Shown here one piece after another: positions 1 through 9,489 of a stretch of DNA of 64,000 nucleotides. The stretch comes from Elephas maximus indicus. Its lineage: Eukaryota > Chordata > Mammalia > Proboscidea > Elephantidae. The notes under the pieces were generated by a model that saw only the letters and a list, made by a program, of their open reading frames with translations, did no database searches and was not told the origin of the DNA. The stretch is taken from assembly GCF_024166365.1 (NCBI RefSeq), contig NC_064846.1:26867866-26931865 (forward strand). Direction: 5' to 3'. The stretch's first letter is position 1. The number at the start of each line of letters is the position of its first letter. Position numbers and translations under genes: made by a program.

Positions 1-330
1 TTCTTCCTCAAGCAAAGTGAAACTCGTGGATTTGTCTTCAATCTCACTGGTTCTGTCTTCCATTGTTTCAAATTTGCTCCTAAAACCTTCAACTGAGTTG
101 TCCGTTTCTGAAAATTTGTTGTTTATCTTTAGGATTTTTAGTTGCTGTTTCTGCATGATTTCTAATTGTTTATTTATTTTGACATTTTGTTTTTGCATTG
201 CTTTCCTGGATTCTATTGCTTTGTTTGTGTATTCCTTGGTTTTGGCCATTTTTGTTGGTTTTATCTATTTTTCTTTGGTTTTGTCTGTGTTTTCCTTGAT
301 CTCTTCCCTAATCTCTTAGAGAGCTCTAAA
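1..330 (-). repeat. L1-type LINE fragment
   Basis: T-rich sequence resembling the antisense of an L1 ORF1 coiled-coil region (repeated TTTGTTTTTG and TTGTTTATTT blocks, 'tccttgatctcttccc'). The 100-codon plus-strand frame at 17-319 is antisense to this and not a gene. Truncated by the window edge. Confidence 0.5.
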
Positions 331-559
331 TATTAGTCTTTTGCATTCCATATGAGGTAGTTCCAGTGCTTTTCTTCTACTGGAAAGTTATCTGATTCTT
401 TATTTTGTTTACTGGCTGGAGCCATCTTGTCATGCTTTTTTATAAGTTTTGATACTGTCGGCTGTCTCCGAGACATTAAGGTATCAGTTTATTTATTGGT
501 TGTAAGTTTGCTTGTTTCGTCCTGCTTTTTTGTTTTATTTTGATATTCGAAACATTACT

Positions 560-760
560 TATAAAGGCTGCATAATACTCTATTTAAAAAATCTACCATG
601 TGTTTATCCATCTTCTACTTATTAAGGCTTTGTAGATTGTTTCTAGTTTTTTGCTCTAGTGAATAATGCTGGGATGAATATCCCCATCCACAGGGACTTA
701 TGCCTTTGTGCTCCTCTATGATCATTTTCTAGAAGCAGAATTACTGGTATGAATATTTCC
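560..760 (-). repeat. L1 3'-region fragment (antisense)
   Basis: Contains the familiar antisense L1 phrases 'ataatactc', 'tgtttatccatcttct', 'gaataatgctgggatgaatat' and 'agaagcagaattactgg'. Confidence 0.55.
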
Positions 761-773
761 AGGGTCTTGATAC

Positions 774-1034
774 CAGGGTTTTGAACCAGTTAGTTCCAGT
801 TTGAACCCCCACACTGAGAATTTGCATTTCCAACCAGATACACAGACTCAGAATCTACATCTTAACAAGATCCTCAGATGATTCTTATGTATAATAAATT
901 TTGAGAACCACTGCACTACTAGTGGTTCTCAGAATTGGTCCCTAACCAACAGCATTAGCATCGCCTGGGAACTTGTTAGAAATGCAAATTCTCAGCAGTG
1001 GTTCAAACTGGAATGAACCAGTTCAAAGCCCTGT
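774..1034. repeat. Foldback (palindromic) element, MER5-like
   Basis: Left arm from 774 (cagggttttgaaccag, then ttccagtttgaacc) is inversely repeated at 1001-1034. Inner arms 813-828 and 979-995 share a perfect inverted 16-mer (ctgagaatttgcattt). The centre is the short palindrome 902-912/921-931. Arms contain phrases typical of MER5/hAT-Charlie elements. Confidence 0.7.
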
Positions 1035-1284
1035 TTGATACATATTGCCAAATTCCTTCCAGAAAAGTGACACTGTTTACCCTTCTACAAGTAGCAGATG
1101 TACTTGTTTTCCCTTGCCTTTGCTAACACTGGAGAAATCAACAATGAAGATCATTGGGTGCCACTGGCAGTAACAGATTACCCAATACACAAGGTATGCA
1201 TGGGCTTACTTGTGTTTACTTACTAATTTGTAGTACACAATTTCACCTGTTCACATCTTTGATGTGGTGAAACCCATGTGAAAT

Positions 1285-1438
1285 TGTGCACTGCAGAGAA
1301 CTGTGTTCCACAGGGTTTTCATACCTTTTGGAAGTAGATTTTCAGGCTTTTCTTCTGAGGTGCTTTTGGGTGGACTCAAACTGCCAACCTTTCAGTTAGC
1401 GGCTAAGCACTTAACCATTTGTGCCACCCAGGGACTCC
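1285..1438 (-). repeat. AfroSINE, diverged, partial
   Basis: Antisense copy. Contains 'cacagggttttc', 'cttctgaggtgc' and 'gtgccacccagggactcc', the reverse complement of the tRNA-like SINE head. First of three same-orientation copies in a row. Confidence 0.85.
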
Positions 1439-1454
1439 AAGAGAGGGTGCATAA

Positions 1455-1652
1455 AATCAACATTGAGTCAATTCTGACTCATGGCAACTCCATGTGTTAC
1501 AGAGTAGAACTGAGCTCCATAGGGTTTTTTTGGGTGTAATCTTTACAGAAGCAGATCTTCAGGCCTTTCTTCTGGGGTGCCACTGGGTGGGTTCAAACTT
1601 CCAACCTTTAGGTTAGTAGCTGAGAGCAAACTGTTTGCACCACCCAGAGACC
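1455..1652 (-). repeat. AfroSINE, diverged
   Basis: Antisense copy of the older type: 'attgagtcaattctgactcatggcaac', later 'cttctggggtgcc' and 'caccacccagagacc'. Confidence 0.85.
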
Positions 1653-1669
1653 TTAGAGGCAGCATGTTG

Positions 1670-1864
1670 TTTTTGTGTGCTGAGTTGATTCCAACTGATA
1701 GTGACCCTACAGGATAGAGTAGAACTTTGCCATAGGGTTTCCAAGGCTGTAATCTTTACAGAAGCAGACTGTCACATCTTTCTCCCACAGAGCGGCTGGT
1801 GGGTTTGAACCACTAACCTTTTGGTAAGCAGCTGAGTGCTTAACTACTGCACCACCAGGGCTCC
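1670..1864 (-). repeat. AfroSINE, long type
   Basis: Antisense copy with the internal block 'ctgtaatctttacagaagcagac' and terminus 'gcaccaccagggctcc'. Third of the adjacent trio. Confidence 0.9.
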
Positions 1865-2027
1865 TTAGAGAAAGCATAGAACATTCAAAACTCTTCTTCC
1901 TCAGAAGAAGGCCCACATGGTTGATGCAAAGAGAATGGGGGTGGCTAGATGTGGGAGGAGGCTGGAGTGCGGGCAGTCAGAATTCTGAGAAGCCACTGAA
2001 TGGTTTTAAAGAGGGGAATAGTGTGAT

Positions 2028-2900
2028 CAGATTTGCCTTTTTATTTTATTTTATTTTTTTATTGAGCTTTAAGTGAACGTTTACAAATCAAGTCAGTGTG
2101 TCACATATAAGCTTATATACACCTTACTCCATACTCCCACTTACTCTCCCCCTAATGAGTCAGCCCTTCCAGTCTCTCCTTTCGTGACAATTTTGCCAGT
2201 TTCTAACCCTCTCTACCCTCCTATCTCCCCTCCATACAGGAGATGCCAACACAGTCTCAAGTGTCCACCTGATAACAAGTAGCTCACTCTTCGTCAGCAT
2301 CTCTCTCCTATCCATTGTCCAGTCCCTTCCATGTCTGATGAGTTGTCTTGGGGTATGGTTCCTGTCCTGGGCCAACAGAAGGTTTGGGGACCATGACTGC
2401 CGGGATTCCTCTAGTCTCAGTCAGACCATTAAGTCTGGTCTTTTTATGAGAATTTGGGGTCTGCATCCCACTGTTCTCCTGCTCCCTCAGGGGTTCTCTG
2501 TTGTGCTTCCTGTCAGGGCAGTCGTGGATTGTGGCCGGGCACCATCTAGTTCTTCTGATCTCAGGACGATATAAGTCTCTGGTTCATGTGGCCCTTTCTG
2601 TCTCTTGGGCTCATAGTTATCGTGTGACCTTGGTGTTCTTCATTCTCCTTTGATCCAGGTGGGTTGAGACCAATTGATGCATCTTAGATGGCCGCTTGTT
2701 AGTGTTTAAGACTCCAAATGCCACACTTCAAAGTGGGATGCAGAATGTTTTCATAATAGTATTATTTTGCCAATTGACTTAGAAGTCCCCTTAAGCCATA
2801 GTCCCCAAACCCCCGCCCTTGCTCCGCTGACCTTTGAAGCATTCAGTTTATCCCGGAAACTTCTTTACTTTTGGTTCAGTCCATTTCAGATTTGCCTTTT
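2028..2900 (-). mobile_element. ~0.85-kb non-LTR-type retroelement with 14-bp target-site duplication
   Basis: Element body 2042-2886, antisense: it begins with a T-rich tail followed by 'gagctttaagtgaacgttta'. It is flanked by a perfect 14-bp direct repeat, cagatttgcctttt, at 2028-2041 and 2887-2900, which interrupts an older repeat. Related copies lie at 14972, 22019, 35215 and 55060. No long intact ORF. Family name not certain; possibly an RTE/LINE-derived non-autonomous element of elephant. Confidence 0.8.
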
Positions 2901-2984
2901 GAGAATCATTTTTAAAAAGCAAATTCAACAAGGCTGATTTTGTTGACTACAAAAGAATAGAATAGTATTGTATGGCTGTTAAGA

Positions 2985-3300
2985 GGACATTGGTGGTTCG
3001 GTGGTAGAGTTCTTACCATCCACATGGAAAATCTGGGTTTGATTCCTGGCCAATGCACCTCATATGCAGCTACCACCCATCTGTCAGTGGAGGCTTGTGT
3101 GTTGCTATGATACCGAACAGGTTTCAGTGGAGCTTCTGGACTAAGACAGACTAGGAAGAAAGGCCTGGCCATCTAGTTCCAAAAATGAGCCAATGAAAAT
3201 CCTATGGATCAGACAAGGACTGAGCAGTGTTTCATTCTGTTGTGCATGGGTTACCATGAGTTGGGGGCTGACTCGATGGCAGCTAACAACAACATGGCTG
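2985..3300 (+). repeat. AfroSINE-related, long variant
   Basis: Sense copy: 'ggtggttcggtggtagagttcttacc' at the head, then 'aagaaaggcctgg' and 'tgagttgggggctgactcgatggcagctaac' at the end. It is longer than the other copies, with an extra middle block around 3050-3130. Confidence 0.75.
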
Positions 3301-3479
3301 CTAAAAACGATTATCTTTTTGGAATACATAAATATAATTCACTAAGTCCACACACACAAAAGCAAGCTCCTGTGAAGTTAATAGAGCTCAGTATGAATAA
3401 TTAAACGTATACTCATTCCAGGAACAACTATTGTATATAGATGTGTATCTTTAGCGCTTTGAGGAACTATATTTATTAA

Positions 3480-4155
3480 CCAAATATCATTGAGCACTTA
3501 CTCTCTGCAAGGCATTGTGGGGAAAACTAAATATGCAAAGCTTGGCTCCCACTCTCATGAAGCTTCTAGGCCCAAAGGGGCAAAAGAAAGAGTTACAACA
3601 CCCTTTGATGTGTGGTGTGTTAAAATAGTGGTCCAAAGGGAAGGTGCTATTTCAGGGAAGCCAGGAGTCACGGGCAAAGTTTTCCTGGAGGAGTGACATT
3701 TGGGTTCGATAGGGTTTGGGCAGGTGGCGAGGTAGGGGTTAGAAGGTTCCAGGTGGCTAGAAAAGACGGCCAAAGCAGATACGGTGCATGAGTTTAGGGT
3801 AGGGGAGGACCTTAGAAGGTAGAGAGAGGAAGATTCAACTGGAGAGGTGAGTGGGACAGACTAAGGGGTACTTTGAATACCAGACTGAAGAATTGGAACT
3901 TCTGTGGTAAGTGGTGGTGGGGGTACTGAAGACTTTTGAGTAGGGCAGTGGCATCAAAGCAGTGCATTGGGAAGATTAGTCTGGCGGTGATATGTAGGAT
4001 AGACTGAAACTGGCAGCAGAAAAATTAGAAAGGGGTTAAATACCCCAGACCTGAGGTAATGAGGGTTTGAATTTTGTGGTGGGGCATGGAAGTGGGCAGT
4101 GGAAAGGGGAGGCCAGATGGAGATACTGTGAATGAACTGATCTTGGCCTCCTTCC
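3480..4155. repeat. Ancient interspersed repeat, unnamed
   Basis: Purine-rich stretch with phrases found in old mammalian repeats ('gagcacttactctctgcaaggcattg', 'cctggaggagtgacatttg', 'gggcagtggcatcaaa'). Only short frames here; none resembles a gene. Confidence 0.4.
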
Positions 4156-4159
4156 TTCC

Positions 4160-5191
4160 TATTATAGATTGAATTGTGTCCCCCCAGAATGTGTCAGCTT
4201 GGGTAGGTCATTGTCTTGGTTACCCAGTGCTGGCATAACAGAAATACCACAAGCGGATGGCTTTAACAAAGAGAAATTTATTTCCTCACAGTAAAGTAGG
4301 CTAAAAGTCCAAATTCAGAGTGTCAGTTCCAAGAGAAGGCTTTCTCTCTCTGTCAGCTCTGGAAGAAGGTCCTTGTCCTCAGTCTTCCCAAGGTTGAGGA
4401 GCTTGTCAGGTGCAGGGACCCCGGGTCTAAGGGATGCACTCTGCTCCTGGTGCTGCTTTCTTGGTGGTATGAGGTCCCCAACTCTCTGCTTGCTTCCGTT
4501 TCCTTTTATCTCTTGAGAAATAAAAGCTGCTACAGGCCACACCCCAGGGAAACTCCCTTTACAATGGATCAGGGAGGTGACCTGAGTAAGGGTGGTGTTA
4601 CGATCCCACCCTATTCTCTTAACATAAAATTACAATCACAAAATGGAGGACAACCACACAATACTGGGAAGCATGGCCTAACCAAGTTGACACATATTTT
4701 GGGGGGGGAACACAATTCAATGCATGACAGCCATGATTTCCAGTATTGTGTGGTTGTCCACCATTTTCTCATCCGGTGTGATCTTCCTATGTGTTGTAAA
4801 TCCTGCCTCTATGATGATGTTAAGGAAGCAGGATTAGAAGCAATTATGTTAATGAGGCAGCACTCAATCTACAAGATTAGGTTGTGTCTTAAGTCAACCT
4901 CTGTTGAGATATAAAAGAGAGAAGTGAGAAGAGAGACAGGGGGACCTCATACCACCAAGAAACAAGAGCCAGGAGAATAGTGCATCCTTTGGACCTGGGG
5001 TCCCTGCACTGAGGAGCTCCTTGACCAGAGATGATTGATGAAAAGGACTTTCCCCAAGAGCCAACAGAGAAAGAAAGTGTTCCCCTGGAGCTGGCACCCT
5101 GAATTTGGACTTCTAGACTGTGAGAGAATAAATTTGTGTTAAAGCCTTCCACTTGTGATATCTGTTATAGCAGCAGTAGATAACTAAGACA
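4160..5191 (+). mobile_element. MaLR-type solo LTR, sense, split by a second LTR
   Basis: Outer LTR in two parts, 4160-4211 and 4730-5191. It starts near 'attatagattgaattgtgtcccccc' and ends 'ttatagcagcagtagataactaagaca', the MLT1/MaLR pattern, with the usual 'gaataaattt' poly(A) signal near the end. The split is caused by an antisense copy of the same family. LTR only; no retroviral genes. Confidence 0.8.
4212..4729 (-). mobile_element. MaLR-type solo LTR nested antisense in another LTR
   Basis: Begins tgtcttggttac and ends gcatgaca, i.e. TG...CA, the reverse complement of the neighbouring LTR family. Flanked by gtcat (4207-4211) and gccat (4730-4734), a 5-bp target duplication with one change, the length expected for this group. 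The 154-codon frame at 4450-4914 runs across LTR sequence and is not a gene. Confidence 0.8.
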
Positions 5192-5194
5192 CTC

Positions 5195-5250
5195 CGTTTC
5201 TTCCTTCCTTCCATCCTCCCTTCCTCCTTTCCCTCCATCCATCCATCCTC
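5195..5250. repeat. Pyrimidine simple repeat
   Basis: Interrupted (ttcc)n/(atcc)n tract just past the MaLR LTR. Confidence 0.85.
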
Positions 5251-5520
5251 TTTTCTTCTTCTTTTTAAAAACATTATTATGTATGTCTTGTCTTATATTG
5301 ATCAATCTTACTTGTTTTGATTTCTTTCAGAACCTTGCAAAGTGTCCTGCATTTAGCAGGTGATTCAATAAATATTTGTTAAATTGCAATTAGTAGCTCA
5401 TTAGAAGTGGGGCAGGAGCAAAAATGACCATGGGTTCAAGCCTGGGTGACAGAGAGGAGGATGCCAGGGGAAGCTGACCAGGGTGGAAGATACATTACAT
5501 TAGAGCTACTGGCAGGTTAT

Positions 5521-5722
5521 TTAAAAACCAGTTGCTGAGTCAATTCCAACTCATGGCGACTCCATGTGTGTCAGAGTAGAACTGTGCTCAATAAGGTTTT
5601 CAGTGGCTGAATTTTAGGAAGTAGATTGCCAGGCCTTTCTTCTGAGGTACCTCCGAGTGGACTGGAACGTCCAACCTTTTGGGTAGCAGCCAAGCATGTT
5701 AACTGTTTTCACCACTCAGGGG
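5521..5722 (-). repeat. AfroSINE, older type
   Basis: Antisense: 'tgctgagtcaattccaactcatggcgac', then 'cttctgaggtacc' and 'caccactcaggg'. Confidence 0.85.
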
Positions 5723-5777
5723 GCAGGTTAACTAGCTGACTTGAAATCTTGGGATGTAGCTAGGAGGGATAGTGACT

Positions 5778-5945
5778 TTTTTTTATTGTGGTACAAATAT
5801 ATATAAGAAAACATTTGCCATTTCAATATTTTTTACATGTACAATTCAGTGACATTAAGTTCATCATGTTGTACAACCATCACCACTAGGGACAGTGATC
5901 TATTTAAGGTGTGTCCCACCTTCACCCCCACTCCAACTAGGGATA
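5778..5945 (-). repeat. L1 3'-end fragment (antisense)
   Basis: T-run followed by 'attgtggtacaaatatat', 'catttgccatttcaa' and 'caaccatcaccact', the reverse of an old L1 3' end. A second copy lies at 39692-40140. Confidence 0.7.
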
Positions 5946-5949
5946 TAGT

Positions 5950-6650
5950 GGCTGTGGTTAAGAGCACATATTTTGTGTGATGGTTAAGATTGTGTGTCAG
6001 CTTGGCTGGGCCATGATTCTCAGTATTTATATGTGATCACATGATGGGATCTGCTCTGAGTAGCCAATCAGTTGAAGGAAGTTTCCTTAGGGTTGTGGCC
6101 TGCGCCTGAACATAAGCAGACGTTCTGGCTTTTTGCTTGCTCTGGATCCTGCAGCTGCCTCCTGTTAGTCTGACCTCTGGTTCTTGGGACTTGAGCTATC
6201 AGCTTATCTGCTGATCTTGGGATTCATGGATATTCACAGCCTGTGAGCAAGAGCCTTGCTCTCTGACCTGCCAGTCTTCGGTTCCCCAGCCCCTGCAGCT
6301 ATGTGAATTGAGAGAAGCCTCTATCCTAATCTACGGACTTGGGACGTTTCAGCCTCTACATGAGCCGTTTCTTTGATATATATACGCTTTACTGGTTTTG
6401 CTTCTCTAGAGAGCCCAGCCTAAGATATTTTAACTTGGGGTTTACATTCTGGTTCTGCCACTAACTAGCCAAGTGATCTGAGGCAAGTTAAACCTCTCTG
6501 AGCCTCTGTTTTTCACCTGTAAAAGTGGGATAAAGGAGTGCTTTATGAGGTTGTTGTCAAGACTACAGGTGATGTTAAATATGTTAGTACAGCATCTGGG
6601 ATAAATGATAGCTATTAATAAAATGATAGCTGTTTAAACTATTGCAGTAG
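5950..6650 (+). repeat. MIR interrupted by an LTR
   Basis: The MIR head ('gctgtggttaagagcaca') at 5950-5975 continues at about 6430 ('gtttacattctggttctgccactaactagccaagtgatctg'), with the LTR at 5976-6427 between. Confidence 0.65.
5976..6427 (+). mobile_element. MLT2-like (ERVL) solo LTR
   Basis: Starts tgtgatggttaagattgtgtgtcag and ends 'ggttttgcttctctagagagcccagcctaagata', matching the layout of MLT2 LTRs. No internal region. Inserted in a MIR. Confidence 0.7.
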
Positions 6651-6789
6651 TTGTTATTATCATTAACATAGTTAGGGGAAGGAGCATACAGTGAGAGAGA
6701 AATATCAGGTCATGTCACTCCTCTGAATACAACCTGAGCTGAAGAGAGGTTTGGGGCTTGAGGGAAATGGAGGGGGTTTTGGAATAGCT

Positions 6790-7025
6790 ATTACAGCTGC
6801 CATTAATTTCGCACTTATGTGCCAGGCACTTTTCCAAGCCCTTTAAATGTATTAACTAATTCCATCCTCACAACTCTCTGAGGCAAGGTACTATTATCAC
6901 TTTCATTTTACCGATGTAGAAACCAAGGCACAAAGTTCAATTAAATCCTGCCCAAGGTCATGTACCTAGTAAGTGGTAGAGCTAGGATTTGAACCCAGGC
7001 AGTCTGGCTGTTAGAGCCTATATGA
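6790..7025 (-). repeat. MIR
   Basis: Typical phrases 'gcacttatgtgccaggcacttttccaag', 'acaactctctgaggcaaggtac' and 'tttgaacccaggcagtctggc'. Confidence 0.7.
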
Positions 7026-7474
7026 AGAACCACTAGCTTACTGCCTTCCTAGTCACCGTGTTTTTTTTTAGTCCCCTTTATGGGGCAAGTATATGAAGGG
7101 CCATCAAGAGATGAAAAGGCTTGTGGAATGCTATATGGCAGGCCCAGGGGGAGTCAGCCAGTATGCTTGTGCCCAGAAGCCCAAGGGTGGGAGCAGAGAA
7201 AGTAAATGGGGGGGGCGGATACTTAGGGCTCGGCACAGCAAAGACGGGGAGGGGGGCTGAAGCATTCTAAAGTGCCAGAGGAGTTTGCTGGGCAGACACA
7301 GCATGTGCAAAGGTCCTGAGGAGGGAAAGGGCTTAGCTCACTGGGAAGAGATGAAAGGACAGTGTCAGAGTACAGTGGGGGGGGTGCATTACTGGTACAC
7401 AAATGGTTCAAAATGGTACATTACTCCTCCACAAATTCGTAACGGAGATTGGCAGGGGACCGATCCTTCGGGGT

Positions 7475-7665
7475 GGTGTTTCTCAAGGTGCGGTCCAAGA
7501 ACCCCTGCATCAAAATGCTCTTGGGTCCTTATTTAAAATGCGGACTCCTGCACCCCATCTCAGATGTGAATCAGAATTTCTGGGGGTGGAGCCTGGGCAC
7601 CTACTTTTTAACAACCTTTCCAGGTGATTCTCCTGCACACTCAGATTTGAGAGCCACTAGTGCAG
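7475..7665 (+). repeat. MER5A-like hAT element
   Basis: Phrases 'gtgtttctcaaggtgcggtccaagaacccctgcatc', 'cagaatttctgggggtggagcc' and 'gtgattctcctgcacactcag'. Overlapping short frames here are incidental. Confidence 0.7.
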
Positions 7666-7769
7666 GGCTTTGTGGGCCCTGGGAAAGTTGAGATTTTATT
7701 GTAAATGCACTGGGAAGTCACTGGAGGGTTTTCAGCAGGGAAGTGATGAGACTGATATAATTCAGTCAC

Positions 7770-7890
7770 GCTCAGGAGACAGGTATTATGCCCATTCCAT
7801 TCTGTAGGCGAGGAAACTTAGAGGTTAGCTCGTCCACAGTCACACCCAGGTAGGAAGTGGCAGAGTCTAGATTAAAAACCAGGTCTCTAT
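7770..7890 (-). repeat. MIR fragment
   Basis: 'gacaggtattatgcccattcc', 'gcgaggaaactta' and 'aggaagtggcagagtctaga' match the centre of MIR. Confidence 0.5.
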
Positions 7891-7919
7891 GACATAAAGC
7901 AAATGTGGCAAAACTTTAA

Positions 7920-8830
7920 CTGGTGAATCCAGCTTAAGGGTATAGGGTGTCCGTTGTATCCATCTTTCAACTTTTATGCTTGAAAAATTTCATAATAAAA
8001 AGTTGGAAAAAGTAACCAGGACTAAATCCAAAGCTCAAGCTTTTTTCCACTATGCCATGCTGTATCACTAAGCTAAGTGATCTTAAGTCATTGTCCCCTC
8101 TCGGCCTTTTTCCATTCATACAGTGAGGAGATTGGATTAGATCATCCCTAAGGTTCTCTCCCTAACATTTCATGACTCCACTGTTACAATGCGTGGCTTT
8201 GGATTATTAAACGACACCAAAAAAGCCAGATATTCAATTTGTCCTGCCATCAAAAAGGCCCGAACGGTTTTCCTATAAGAGAAGCCCTGCAGCTGGGGAT
8301 GTAGTTTCTTCTTGAACCTCTAGGAAGGATGGTCACTGGAGCTGCTTTGCCACATTGTCGGCTGCTGAGTGTCCGTGTCTATCCACTGGGGGGAAAATGG
8401 CTCTCAAAAGGAAACATCTTCTGCCAAGGCTTTGGGTGGGGCTAGAAAAACTTCACGACAACACTGAATCAGCACATTCATCTGGGTCAAGCTCACAGTT
8501 GGAGGCAGCTGAAAGAGGGCCCTGGTTGAGAAGAAACCTCCAGCTGAGGCCTCTTCAGTCTCAAAGGGAACAGAATCAGAATTCACAAATTTGTCATGGA
8601 GATTGGCTAGAGAACAACGGCCCCCGGCCCCCATGCTTATATGAGGGGTTTCCTCTTGAAGTGCCAGCATTCAGATTTGAGGCAAAAACAGAACACAAAA
8701 CAACGGTGCTAAATCTATGGACCTTATCGTCTCAAGAGGTAACAAAAGTTCAAATCTGGTTTTCAAAAGTTGTAAAATGGATTGTGTGAAAATGCGCTCT
8801 TTGGGGGACATGTCTAAACTGCTGAGGTTA
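7920..8830. other. Intergenic stretch, no recognised feature except a small L1-like tail
   Basis: 7940-8010 looks like an L1M 3' end ('gaaaaatttcataataaaaag'). The rest, including a 144-codon plus-strand frame at 8355-8789, shows no recognisable protein, splice pattern or repeat. Confidence 0.4.
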
Positions 8831-8834
8831 TGTT

Positions 8835-8874
8835 AAACCACCACCCACTGCCGTAGAGTCGATTCGGACTCATG
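8835..8874 (-). repeat. AfroSINE 3'-end fragment
   Basis: About 40 nt, 'cccactgccgtagagtcgattcggactcatga', the reverse complement of the SINE 3' end; 5'-truncated. Confidence 0.75.
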
Positions 8875-9126
8875 AGGTTATGTTAGCAAGGACAATTGGT
8901 TTCTCCCAAAATGTGTACACTGGGGCTTGCCAGATCTCTGGGCGGAGGGATCATGGCTCTAACCAGCGTGATATTTACACGCATTAAGAATAAACATCCT
9001 TTCCTCTAACAGGATCAGTTTGTTGTCTGAATTCTTAAGATTAAAATAAGGGTAGTTGGCTAGCCTCTTAAAGTATGTGACTTCTTTATTAGCCCCTGAA
9101 AATGTATGGTTTCTGCTCATCTCTAA

Positions 9127-9318
9127 AAACCAAACCCACTGCTGTTGAGTCAATTCTGACTCATACTGAGCCTATAGCACAGAGTAGAACTGCCCCACAG
9201 GGTTTCCAAGGCAGAAGCAGACTGCCACATCTTTCTCCTGTGGAGCGGCTGCTGGGTTTGAACTGCCAGCCTTTAGGTTAGCAGTCAAGCGCTTAACCAC
9301 TGCACCACCAGGGCTCCT
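9127..9318 (-). repeat. AfroSINE, long type
   Basis: Antisense copy from 'aaaccaaacccactgctgttgagtcaattctgac' to 'cactgcaccaccagggctcc', about 170 bp past the OCRL poly(A) signal. Confidence 0.92.
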
Positions 9319-9489
9319 CTTCTCATCTCTGCTGGCAAATACACTGAAAATTCTTGCTTGCAAATGGTATTTCCCTGTAATGGGCCAGAAATGACAGTAC
9401 AGGCATGGCTGATGGGCTCTACAGCAAGGGCAAGTTGAGACCCAGTGAAATAAGCCTCCCTCCTCAGTTCTTCCCTACCCAAAACCACA

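Noticed and set aside
4450-4914. 154-codon plus-strand open frame
   Set aside because: Lies across two nested MaLR LTRs in opposite orientations, so it is repeat sequence.
8355-8789. 144-codon plus-strand open frame
   Set aside because: No recognisable domain, no splice or promoter context; composition looks like chance in intergenic sequence.
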